The position numbers were made by a program, and so were the translations under genes. Shown piece after piece: positions 7,857 through 15,678 of a stretch of DNA of 40,776 nt. The DNA comes from an uncultured Thiotrichales bacterium (GTDB taxonomy: Bacteria > Pseudomonadota > Gammaproteobacteria > CAIRSR01). Where the stretch lies: assembly GCA_903824965.1 (NCBI GenBank), contig CAIJYR010000021.1, positions 1 through 40,776 on the forward strand, read 5' to 3'. Below the pieces are notes generated by a model, which had not been told where the DNA came from, made no database searches, and saw nothing but the letters and a program-made list of their open reading frames with translations. Numbering within the stretch: the stretch's first letter is position 1; every line of letters starts with the position of its first letter.

Positions 7857-10448
7857 TTAGAAGGGCCACAGCTTTGCCACGTTCTGTTTTACGGTCTGTT
7901 TGTTGAATGTCTTCCCTGTTGGCTTGGGAAGTCGGTCGCACGGTTGGTATCCGAGACGCATCGCTTCGAGATAGGCTGGGAAATCACTTTTGTCATCGGG
8001 TGTCTTGGGCGGATGCTGGTAGGCTGCTAGGTGCTGCGTCAGGGATGCAAATCGGTTTTCAACCACTGCCTGCCTTCGGTCGATTTCTTGCTGGTGACGG
8101 TTGCGAACGTCATGGAGGATTTGGTTCATCTCGCGGGCAAAATCCTCGCGGCGTTGTAGAATGGCGGCCAGTTGGGTACGCTGATCCGAGAGCTGTGCCT
8201 CCTGTTCAGACAGAACAGTGGCACGCTGCTTTTGGGCCATTTGATCGACCCAGGCAAGATCCTCCTCTTGGCGTGTGGTCAACTTCTCTAGAGAACGTCT
8301 TGCACTACGCGCCTGGCCGGACAAAATCACCTCAGCCAACACCACGGCCAAGACCACCGAGAGGAGGACAGCGACCACGATGGGAAGATAGCTTAGCATC
8401 CGATCGGAGGCATAGAAACGATCCCGTAGGATGGATTCTATCGACGTCAGATACTGAAAAGTGAACGCATTGGCAGCAGAAAAGGCAGAAAGCGAAATCG
8501 CGACCGAGGCCACCAGTAGACCAACCAACGGCAACGTGAATTGGACTGTCCGATGCATCGGTTCAAATTGTGCAAGCGCCTTGTGAGCTGCCCCCAACGC
8601 AGACGTCCAGCGTTCCGTGACGGTCGCACGCGCCACCGTCGAGCGTGCATCCACCTCAGCGAACCGAGGTTGGAAAACTGCTTCGATTTTTTGTACCTCT
8701 GCTCTCATCGCGCTTTCCAGTGGCGCGATCTCTTCGTCGAATCCCTTCATGCGTGTTTGACAATACCCTTGTTCCTGTGCAATCGCCTCCGCGCAGGCAG
8801 TCTCTAAGCGTTTTCGATCGCTATCTACGTCCGATCGGAAGCCTGCCACCAAGGTCGTGATCCGTTCCACCTCCGATTGCCTCTGATCACGAAGTGAGGA
8901 AAACGGTATCTTGCCCATGTGGAAGGTTTCTGCCAGTACAGAGCGTGGTATCAACACCTCTTCTGTGGAGGTAGTTGCACTCTTGCCAGAGGTCTCCTTG
9001 CGAACGGGCAGGAGGAGAGAGAACTCAGGATCGGCCCATTCCCCTGGCAAGAACCAGCATTCACTGGGATCGAGTTGTCGTGCATCCGAGGGGTTTTCGT
9101 AGAAGCGTCCATACAAATGCTCAAGGTACTCCCCACGGCGTCCCTCGATGGTTCGTTGCAACGGTGTCGACAGGGGCAGTGCCAAGAGGCGACGACAGAG
9201 AAGAATCAGAAGCAGCAACATTCTCCGAGGAAAGGGTTGATCCTCGACCACCTCAGGACCGATGCCCTCAAGCACCCTTTCCGCCAGGTTGTCGAATCGC
9301 ATCTCCGCCATGGTCATTTCGTCTACAGCGAATTTTTCTTTGATCTCCTGTGCCAATTGTTCGGCAGACTCTAGAATGGGCATCAGCCAGTTGCGCACCT
9401 CCTGCCAAGGACATTTCCGGTGCGGATGTTGATTGCCCAACTGCTGAATCAACGGATTCAGCCAAGCGTTCGCAACCTCTCGCAGCAGACCCACGGTAAT
9501 CGCCTGTTGGGTGGGGAGGTGAAAGAGGTTATTCCCAATCAGCCGCATTTGGCGTGCTGCATCCTCCATGCAGTCTGCCCCTACATAGGCCCGTAAGAGC
9601 GTTGCGTTGAAGGCTAGGATGGCGGCAGGGAGATCCTCACGTAAACTTTCTAAATGGGAGGGCTGTAATTGCGGATCATCAAGAATTGTGACACGTTCTT
9701 TGAGATATTCCCAGAATGCCGGATTTTCTGTGGTGGCTGCCCAATACTCAAACGATTTTCTCCAGTGTTCGTCTGCGCCTGCACGGTACACTTTGGTATA
9801 GGCGGGTTCATTCGCAGCGGAACCCAGGCTGAACTCAATGGCCAACGCACGATTGTGGTGGAGAATGGCCAGGGTATGCGTCCATAGTGCAGCCTCTCTC
9901 GGACTTGTTTCGTGCTGCACAACGGCGCTATCTGCCGTTGCAGACGGTGTGGACGAGAGGTCTTCCTCTTTCTGAGCCTTCTGAACGCGCACCTCGGAGA
10001 GTTCCCCTTCGCTCAGGCGCATAATATCCTTGACCGTGGTAATTTTTTCCGTTGCCGAGGATGCAGCATCCTTTTTGGGGATGTTCAAGATCCTGTCTGC
10101 GGAAATACGATCAAAAGTGTCCTGCGATACATGCGGCCAAAACAACTCCCATACCAGCCTTCGTTGTGGCTCGCACAGGTCATTTAGCAGTCTGAGATGG
10201 TCGCTGATCTCCACGAATTCTTCGTAGCCCAAGCGCAGCACATCCTTCAGTGCTGCTTCGGGACGTAGCTTGTACAAATTCCGAAACCGCTGGATGAGGG
10301 CATCCCGTTGCTCATCCCCCAACCACGCCGGTACCGCCAGCATACGGAACGGATTCCTCGCGTAGAGATCCATCGCCAATTCGATCCGGAGCAAACCCGT
10401 GCCAAGCGGGGTTGCCAACAGTCGGCGGTAGTCGCGCAGGGTACCCAT
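7857..10448 (-). CDS. large membrane-anchored coiled-coil protein, unknown function
   Basis: I do not recognise a named family. The 863-residue protein begins with a stretch resembling a degenerate J-domain-like module found in uncharacterised proteins (NPFRMLAVPAWLGDEQRD, then CEPQRRLVWELFWPH), but without an HPD motif. A helical region follows (about 190-480) with ALWTHTLAILHHNRAL and WEYLKERVTILDDP. A coiled coil (about 540-630) precedes two transmembrane helices at about 634-657 and 688-710, and a second Gln/Glu-rich coiled coil (about 715-810) follows. The two helices would form a hairpin with both long arms on the same side, probably cytoplasmic. The start at 10448 has CGGAGAC upstream and lies 19 bases after rlmB, so it is the last gene of a pabBC-rlmB operon. 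Confidence 0.8.
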   Translation of the reverse strand: MGTLRDYRRLLATPLGTGLLRIELAMDLYARNPFRMLAVPAWLGDEQRDALIQRFRNLYKLRPEAALKDVLRLGYEEFVEISDHLRLLNDLCEPQRRLVWELFWPHVSQDTFDRISADRILNIPKKDAASSATEKITTVKDIMRLSEGELSEVRVQKAQKEEDLSSTPSATADSAVVQHETSPREAALWTHTLAILHHNRALAIEFSLGSAANEPAYTKVYRAGADEHWRKSFEYWAATTENPAFWEYLKERVTILDDPQLQPSHLESLREDLPAAILAFNATLLRAYVGADCMEDAARQMRLIGNNLFHLPTQQAITVGLLREVANAWLNPLIQQLGNQHPHRKCPWQEVRNWLMPILESAEQLAQEIKEKFAVDEMTMAEMRFDNLAERVLEGIGPEVVEDQPFPRRMLLLLILLCRRLLALPLSTPLQRTIEGRRGEYLEHLYGRFYENPSDARQLDPSECWFLPGEWADPEFSLLLPVRKETSGKSATTSTEEVLIPRSVLAETFHMGKIPFSSLRDQRQSEVERITTLVAGFRSDVDSDRKRLETACAEAIAQEQGYCQTRMKGFDEEIAPLESAMRAEVQKIEAVFQPRFAEVDARSTVARATVTERWTSALGAAHKALAQFEPMHRTVQFTLPLVGLLVASVAISLSAFSAANAFTFQYLTSIESILRDRFYASDRMLSYLPIVVAVLLSVVLAVVLAEVILSGQARSARRSLEKLTTRQEEDLAWVDQMAQKQRATVLSEQEAQLSDQRTQLAAILQRREDFAREMNQILHDVRNRHQQEIDRRQAVVENRFASLTQHLAAYQHPPKTPDDKSDFPAYLEAMRLGYQPCDRLPKPTGKTFNKQTVKQNVAKLWPF

Positions 10449-10466
10449 GATTGTTCGCCGTCTCCG

Positions 10467-11237
10467 TTACCGATGCGCCGCTTGGCGTTGGCGCAATGCC
10501 TCAAAAAGACAGATACCGGCCGCCACGGAGACGTTCAGGCTTTCGATCGTCCCCTGCATGGGGATGTGGACGAGAAAATCGCAGCTCTCTGCCGTAAGTC
10601 GGCGCAACCCACGGCCTTCTGTCCCCATCAGCAACGCAAGGGGGCCAGTCAGGTTGGCCTCATAGAGCGATTGCGGCGCACGATCCGTCGTCCCCACCAA
10701 CCACACCCCACGTTCTTTGAGCAGCCGCAGGGTACGGGCAAGGTTGGTCACTTGTACGAAGGGCACGACCTCGGCCGCGCCACTTGCGACCTTGCGCACC
10801 ACAGGGGTGATGCCGACCGCCCGATCGCGTGGTGCAATGACAGCATGTACCCCCGCTGCTTCGGCGCTACGCAAACAAGCGCCCAGGTTGTGGGGGTCTT
10901 GTACGCCCTCCAACACGATCAAAAAGGGAGGATCCTGTACAACCTCTAGCAATGCGATCAAATCGTCTTCGTTCAGCGGCCTCTGGGCAACACAACGCGC
11001 CACCACGCCCTGGTGTCGGACGCCTGGCACCATCGCGTCCAAGGTACTGCGATCGGTATCCTGGTAGGGCGTACTCTCTCGGAGCGCCTGCAAGCGGGCA
11101 TCTTGACGCGCAGCATCCAACCACAAGGCACGTACCCGTCCCTGTAGCAGGGCTGCAGATACGGCATGTACGCCCACCACGAACCCTTCGGAATCCTTCG
11201 TATCCTGCCTATCCTGCCTATCCTGCCTATCCTTCAT
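10467..11237 (-). CDS. rlmB: 23S rRNA (guanosine-2'-O)-methyltransferase RlmB
   Basis: The 256-residue protein has the SPOUT (TrmH-type) knot with its three motifs: NLGACLRSAEAAG, LLMGTEGRGL and ESLNVSVAAG. A substrate-binding N-terminal domain beginning FVVGVHAVSAALLQ precedes it. RlmB methylates G2251 of 23S rRNA. The start was set at ATG 11237 because it forms an ATGA overlap with the TGA of the upstream pabBC gene, implying translational coupling; the frame is open further to 11282. The usual protein begins near GVHAV, so the first 17 or so residues, which include DRQDRQDRQD from a 9-bp tandem repeat, are an extra N-terminal tail. Confidence 0.93.
   Translation of the reverse strand: MKDRQDRQDRQDTKDSEGFVVGVHAVSAALLQGRVRALWLDAARQDARLQALRESTPYQDTDRSTLDAMVPGVRHQGVVARCVAQRPLNEDDLIALLEVVQDPPFLIVLEGVQDPHNLGACLRSAEAAGVHAVIAPRDRAVGITPVVRKVASGAAEVVPFVQVTNLARTLRLLKERGVWLVGTTDRAPQSLYEANLTGPLALLMGTEGRGLRRLTAESCDFLVHIPMQGTIESLNVSVAAGICLFEALRQRQAAHR
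11201..11233. repeat. 9-bp tandem repeat at the 5' end of rlmB
   Basis: TATCCTGCC is repeated exactly at 11201-11209, 11210-11218 and 11219-11227, followed by a partial copy. Read on the minus strand it codes for repeated DRQ right after the RlmB start codon. Copy-number change would alter the length of the N-terminal tail without a frameshift. Confidence 0.9.
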
Positions 11238-13012
11238 AGCACGATCGCCCGTCGCCAACCACGCACCGAATTGATGAGCCACACGACACTCCCCTGGGAG
11301 AGTTCCGACAAGAGAATGGTGCCCTCGCGGATCACGCCCTGTGCGAGGAGGGTACGCCGATAGGTGCCCGCCAGCAGACCTGCACTCACGGGCGGCGTGA
11401 TACGCTCGCCGTTTCGCTCAATGACCACGTTGGCGCGTGTGGTTTCTGTGATTTCTCCCCGTTCGTTCCACAAGAGCACGTCGTCTCCCTCGGGGGAGGC
11501 ACTTCGGATACGATCGTAGCCCACTCGATGGGTGGTTTTGTGGTAGAAAAAGGGGTCTCTGGAATCGATGGCTTGGGTGGCGATCATGAGGGAGACCTCA
11601 GTGGGTGGATCGGCTGCTTGATCGATGCCTTGATCTGCTAGGATCGCATATTCGGTCTGGAGGTGGCCTGCGTCGTCGAGCAGGAGTCGTACCCGATGAG
11701 GCAACGGAGGAAGCACGAGAGCCACCTGCGTCAACGCGTGACGTAGCGTGGGGGGATCGAGGGGATACCCAAAATAACGTGCCGATTCAGAAATCCGGTC
11801 GATGTGTTCTTCTAGCAGCGAAAAGCCCTCCACGGGCGTCCACAACAGGGTTTCTAGCAGGGCAAAGCGCGGTCTGTGCGACCACAAAACCTGTGCTTTG
11901 GCGAGGCACTCCGCATATTCTGCATTTTTCTCAGAATCCCACACAATGCCACCACCCACCCCGTATTCGACCACCCCTGTCGTACGATCGAGGATGGCCG
12001 TGCGAATGGCGACACTAAACTCTGCACGCCGTCTGGGTGCCATAAAACCAATCGCTCCAGTGTAGAGACCACGCGGTGTGGTTTCAAGGCCTGCAATCAG
12101 TTTCATGGTGTTTGCTTTGGGGGCACCGGTGACGGACGCTGCAGGAAACAGGGCACGAAAGATTTCCGTAACCGATGCGCGGGTGTTGGCTTCCACGGTA
12201 GAGGTCATTTGCCAAACCGTTGAATATCGCTCCAGGGCGAAAAGGCGCGAGACCTGTACGCTGCCAAGTTCTGCAATACGGCTGAGGTCATTGCGCATCA
12301 TATCGACGATCATGACATTTTCCGCACGATCTTTGCGCGAGGTCTGTAGGGTCTCTGCACGTAGCCGATCAGTCAGGGGGTCGGGATCTCGTGGTGCTGT
12401 GCCTTTCATCGGCCGTGTGATCAAGCTTCTGCCCTCAAGAGAAAAAAACAACTCAGGGGAGGCAGACAGGATGACAAAGCGCCCTGTATCCAGATAAGCC
12501 GCATGCTGTGTCATGCCCATCATGGAGGCAAACCAAAGAAGGGGATCTCCCGTAATGCGTTGGCGGAGCCGCCAGGTATAATTCACTTGGTAAGTATTTC
12601 CTCGTATAATATGTTCACGAATGGTATCCAGCGCCTGATCGTAGGCTGCGCGATCCACGGAAGGACACCAATTCTGTGCCGAGGTCTGTACAGAGGGCTG
12701 TTTGATCGACTGCGGATCAGGAAAAAGCCTAGAAGCGTGCAGGATCTCCGGTGCCGTGTAGAGTCCAAAAGAAAGCAACGGCAAGGAAGCAGCAGCACCC
12801 GAACTCACGACACGCAAAGCGCAGTCAAACCCGGGTGCAGCGTCGTAGGTCACGAACCCGACGGCATACCAGGCATTTTCTTCGACCAGGCGTTCGATCC
12901 TAGCGAGCGCGGGGAGCACCTCTTCTGGTGTGTGAGCTTCGATGGTTTGTTCGGGTGAGTGAAAGCGTTGCCAAAACCCACGCGAATGGTGTTGCAGAAA
13001 TACTTCCTTCAT
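11234..13012 (-). CDS. pabBC: fused aminodeoxychorismate synthase component I / aminodeoxychorismate lyase
   Basis: The 592-residue protein joins two enzymes of p-aminobenzoate (folate) synthesis. The N-terminal part (about 1-370) is a chorismate-binding PabB/TrpE-type domain, with PMKGTAPR, AENVMIVDMMRNDLSRI, PAASVTGAPK and the GVGGGIVWDS region. The C-terminal part (about 385-592) is a class IV aminotransferase-fold PabC lyase, with the PLP lysine in FYHKTTHR and the LWNERGEITETTRANVV motif. The glutamine amidotransferase PabA is not in the window. ATG 13012 begins a natural N-terminus (MKEVFLQ); an ATG at 13027 would add five residues and overlap the aroE start on the other strand. Its stop overlaps the rlmB start. 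Confidence 0.93.
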   Translation of the reverse strand: MKEVFLQHHSRGFWQRFHSPEQTIEAHTPEEVLPALARIERLVEENAWYAVGFVTYDAAPGFDCALRVVSSGAAASLPLLSFGLYTAPEILHASRLFPDPQSIKQPSVQTSAQNWCPSVDRAAYDQALDTIREHIIRGNTYQVNYTWRLRQRITGDPLLWFASMMGMTQHAAYLDTGRFVILSASPELFFSLEGRSLITRPMKGTAPRDPDPLTDRLRAETLQTSRKDRAENVMIVDMMRNDLSRIAELGSVQVSRLFALERYSTVWQMTSTVEANTRASVTEIFRALFPAASVTGAPKANTMKLIAGLETTPRGLYTGAIGFMAPRRRAEFSVAIRTAILDRTTGVVEYGVGGGIVWDSEKNAEYAECLAKAQVLWSHRPRFALLETLLWTPVEGFSLLEEHIDRISESARYFGYPLDPPTLRHALTQVALVLPPLPHRVRLLLDDAGHLQTEYAILADQGIDQAADPPTEVSLMIATQAIDSRDPFFYHKTTHRVGYDRIRSASPEGDDVLLWNERGEITETTRANVVIERNGERITPPVSAGLLAGTYRRTLLAQGVIREGTILLSELSQGSVVWLINSVRGWRRAIVL

Positions 13013-13025
13013 TAGAGCACATCCC

Positions 13026-13853
13026 ATGTCTGGCCTTGACCACTACGCAGTGATGGGGAATCCCGTTGGCCATAGCCGTTCCCCCTTCATTCATGCCGCT
13101 TTTGCAGAAGAAACTGGACAGGCACTGACCTACACCGCCCTTTTGGTGGAACAGGACGCATTTCCGAGTGCGGTGCACCGTTTCCGTGCGTCTGGCGGGA
13201 AAGGACTCAGTATCACGATTCCCTTCAAGGCGTCTGCCTATGACCTCGCCGAGGTACGCACCGACAGGGCTGTGCAAGCGCAGGCCGTGAACACGCTGCA
13301 TGTTCTCCCGAACGGAACGCTGTTGGGAGACAACACCGATGGCGTAGGTCTGTTGCGTGACCTGACCGATAACCTCGGCGCTGTACTGGCCGGAATCCGT
13401 GTCCTGGTCTTGGGCGCGGGTGGCGCCACACGAGGCATTCTGCACCCTTTGCTGAGCGCGGAACCTCGGTTGGTTTTTATCGCCAACCGTACGCCAATAC
13501 GCGCTAGGGAACTGGCCAATCGATTTGCCGACGTGGGTACAGTCAGGAGTGGGGGGTTTGAGGATCTCATAGGCGAATCGTTTGATCTGGTGATCAATGC
13601 TACCAGCGCGAGTCTGCAAGAAGAGATCCTACCCTTACCTGACACTCTACTCGCAGAAGGCGCATGGTGCTACGACCTCATGTACGCCGCTACCCCCTCC
13701 TCTTTCCTGCGGTGGGCCAGTGAGCATGGTGCGGCCAGAACGTCCGATGGTCTGGGGATGCTGGTCGAGCAGGCAGCCGAGGCCTTTTTTCTATGGCGTG
13801 GCATACGACCCACGACTGCCCCTGTCATCGATAGTCTCCGAGCGCACCTCTAG
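13026..13853 (+). CDS. aroE: shikimate dehydrogenase (NADP+)
   Basis: The 275-residue protein has the AroE substrate-binding Ser motif (GHSRSP, residues 15-20), the catalytic Lys68 (ITIPFK) and Asp105 (DNTDG), then the NADP-binding loop GAGGATR (130-136) and the NRT motif that recognises the 2'-phosphate. The C-terminal GLGMLVEQAAEAF is typical. It reduces 3-dehydroshikimate in the chorismate pathway, which supplies the substrate of the adjacent PabB. Its ATG is 13 bases from the pabBC start on the opposite strand, so its promoter must lie inside pabBC. No Shine-Dalgarno sequence is evident. Confidence 0.95.
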   Translation: MSGLDHYAVMGNPVGHSRSPFIHAAFAEETGQALTYTALLVEQDAFPSAVHRFRASGGKGLSITIPFKASAYDLAEVRTDRAVQAQAVNTLHVLPNGTLLGDNTDGVGLLRDLTDNLGAVLAGIRVLVLGAGGATRGILHPLLSAEPRLVFIANRTPIRARELANRFADVGTVRSGGFEDLIGESFDLVINATSASLQEEILPLPDTLLAEGAWCYDLMYAATPSSFLRWASEHGAARTSDGLGMLVEQAAEAFFLWRGIRPTTAPVIDSLRAHL

Positions 13854-13871
13854 AGAGAAACGCTCAATGGT

Positions 13872-14267
13872 CTACCGCTCTACCGTCACATCGCGCCGTG
13901 CGCTGGAGACGGTGATGATAAAGCCCGCCAACACGTCCAATAGAGACATCAACATCAGGATAAAGAAAGCAGGGGTACCGGCAGCACGCATCACCAGAAA
14001 CTCTGCAAAGAACCCAAAGAGCACGAGAAACGACAGGGAATGTTCGATGATGGTGGTCACGCCTGCATTGGTCGATTTTATCAACTCGATAAACATAGCG
14101 ACAATCCCCAAAATCAGCAATACATCAGACCACGTCGGTTCCCACGTAGCTCCTGAAGGCAGTGAGAAATGATGCAAAGGTTTCAGCATATCGATGCCGC
14201 TCAGTGCCACGGCATCGTAGGTCACCAACAAAAACAGGAACAACGGAATAAAACGAAGATACTTCAT
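13872..14267 (-). CDS. small multi-pass membrane protein, unknown
   Basis: This 131-residue protein has an N-terminal hydrophobic helix (LRFIPLFLFLLVTYDAVAL), possibly a signal or anchor, and then three further hydrophobic segments: VLLILGIVAMFIELI, HSLSFLVLFGFFAEFLV and FFILMLMSLLDVLAGFIITV. I recognise no family. ATG 14267 was preferred to 14276; GGAGTGTGG lies just upstream of either. It is the last gene of a minus-strand group with the acidic-repeat and VWA proteins, 122 bases after the former, and converges with aroE across 18 bases. Confidence 0.7.
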   Translation of the reverse strand: MKYLRFIPLFLFLLVTYDAVALSGIDMLKPLHHFSLPSGATWEPTWSDVLLILGIVAMFIELIKSTNAGVTTIIEHSLSFLVLFGFFAEFLVMRAAGTPAFFILMLMSLLDVLAGFIITVSSARRDVTVER

Positions 14268-14361
14268 TGTCCACACTCCAATGAGGGATTACAGGTGATC
14301 AAAATTTTCTATGTGTCCTAAAACAAAGGCACTGTACCATGATTGCCTGGTTTTTGTGTAG

Positions 14362-14387
14362 CCACGCGCCGAATCTTCAGGGCGTGG
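14362..14387 (-). terminator. hairpin just after the acidic-repeat gene
   Basis: CCACGCGCC (14362-14370) pairs with GGGCGTGG (14380-14387) with one bulged base, enclosing a 9-base loop. It lies one base beyond the stop codon of the minus-strand gene at 14389. The bases after it on that strand are not T-rich, so termination is only one possibility; it could also protect the mRNA end or limit read-through into the downstream membrane-protein gene. Confidence 0.35.
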
Positions 14388-14388
14388 T

Positions 14389-15633
14389 TTAGAAGGAACG
14401 CTTCCGCGTATTCTCAATACCTGTACCACGGAGACTTTCCTCTGCATTTTTGACCATGCCACGAAGGTTATCGCTCGACCCGAAGTCCGGTTTTGCGGGG
14501 CCACGTGCATCCAGGGATACTTCCTCCAGTTGTAAAACATCAAAATCGGAAGCGTCGGTCAGCAATGCATTGTCCCAGGAAAATTCTTCTGGATCTTTTG
14601 TCGAGGCGTCCTTATCAGATTCTGCAAGCATTTCTGAGAACGGATCCGTGTTTGGATCCATAATACCTTGCATGAGATCGTCAATGGAATGATCCTCGAT
14701 GGACAACTCTTCAGGAGGAAACGTTGTCGTGTGTTCCTCGCTGGAGGTGGACAAAAGATCATCCTGATCCAAAAAGCTCGAGAAATCATGCGATGCCGAG
14801 ACTATTCCTAGCATGTGGTCTTCCATCGGGTCTTCCATGGCATCTTCTGTGGAGTCTTCCATGGCACTTTCTGTGGAGTCTTCCAGGGGGTTTTCCGTGA
14901 GGTCTTCGATGTCAAAAACGGGTTCTGCCTCTTGGTCTGCTGCGTGGTGTGCCAGCGCAGCCATTTTCGGCACCAAGGGAGAGGGTATCTCGGATGCGTG
15001 TTGCTGTGGCGAACCATGAATCATCATCAATGCTTCCAGCAGCTGATCGCTGGTGGTGCGAGGCATGACAGAGGCATCTCTGCCATACATACTGGCATAT
15101 TCTTCGATAATCCGGTGCATGGTACCCAGTGTCACGCGGAGCTGATCTTTGAGTTTATCGCGTTCCTCACGCAGAGCATGCAATTCATGGGAGGAGGATT
15201 GCACCTCCTCCTCCCCTAAATAGGCAGTTGATTCTACGGACGCGGCTCCAGGCACAATGTTGGCCTGTAAAAGAATGGATCGATAAGACTCGCCCAGTAG
15301 ATCAACCAAATCTGGCAAGCTTGCAAATGCCTCGGCATCTCGATTCAGATACACATGAATCATGCGCTTATAGAAAGAACGTTCTTCTTCTAGGACGCGG
15401 TCAGCGATCTGCGTCGGATTTTGTCCTTGGATGACACGAGAAACAAAATCAATCATTTGCGAAAGACGTTCGGGATCATCGCGCCGAATACGATCGACCA
15501 AGGTTTGTGCAGCGGCTACGTCCCGTTGTCGACGACGCCATGAAAAGAAAGACCATACACCCACGACACCGACCAGGGCGAGTGATACCTCTACCAGAAC
15601 AGACAGCCACAGGGATTGCATAACGGCGTTCAT
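14389..15633 (-). CDS. membrane-anchored acidic-repeat protein, unknown
   Basis: The 414-residue protein begins with one transmembrane helix (LWLSVLVEVSLALVGVVGVWSFF) followed by basic residues, so the rest is probably cytoplasmic. A helical region with RLSQMIDFVSRVI and a heptad-like segment (HELHALREERDKLKDQL, near residue 180) suggests a coiled coil. The C-terminal half is very acidic and low in complexity, with repeats of the EDSTESAM/EDSTEDAM type around residues 250-275. No catalytic motif is seen. The ATG at 15633 is supported by CGGAGAC upstream. It starts 45 bases after the VWA gene, so the two are probably in one transcript and may act together; it might be an assembly or scaffold protein, but that is inference. 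Confidence 0.78.
   Translation of the reverse strand: MNAVMQSLWLSVLVEVSLALVGVVGVWSFFSWRRRQRDVAAAQTLVDRIRRDDPERLSQMIDFVSRVIQGQNPTQIADRVLEEERSFYKRMIHVYLNRDAEAFASLPDLVDLLGESYRSILLQANIVPGAASVESTAYLGEEEVQSSSHELHALREERDKLKDQLRVTLGTMHRIIEEYASMYGRDASVMPRTTSDQLLEALMMIHGSPQQHASEIPSPLVPKMAALAHHAADQEAEPVFDIEDLTENPLEDSTESAMEDSTEDAMEDPMEDHMLGIVSASHDFSSFLDQDDLLSTSSEEHTTTFPPEELSIEDHSIDDLMQGIMDPNTDPFSEMLAESDKDASTKDPEEFSWDNALLTDASDFDVLQLEEVSLDARGPAKPDFGSSDNLRGMVKNAEESLRGTGIENTRKRSF
14845..14885. repeat. 24-bp direct repeat in the acidic-repeat gene
   Basis: A 17-base sequence (TTCTGTGGAGTCTTCCA) occurs at 14845-14861 and again at 14869-14885, a period of 24 bases or eight codons. Diverged copies flank it. On the minus strand it codes for the Met-Glu-Asp-rich octapeptide repeats. 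Confidence 0.85.
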
Positions 15634-15678
15634 CACTGTCTCCGATTCGCCATGGAATGGCCCCAAAAGCACTGTTCA

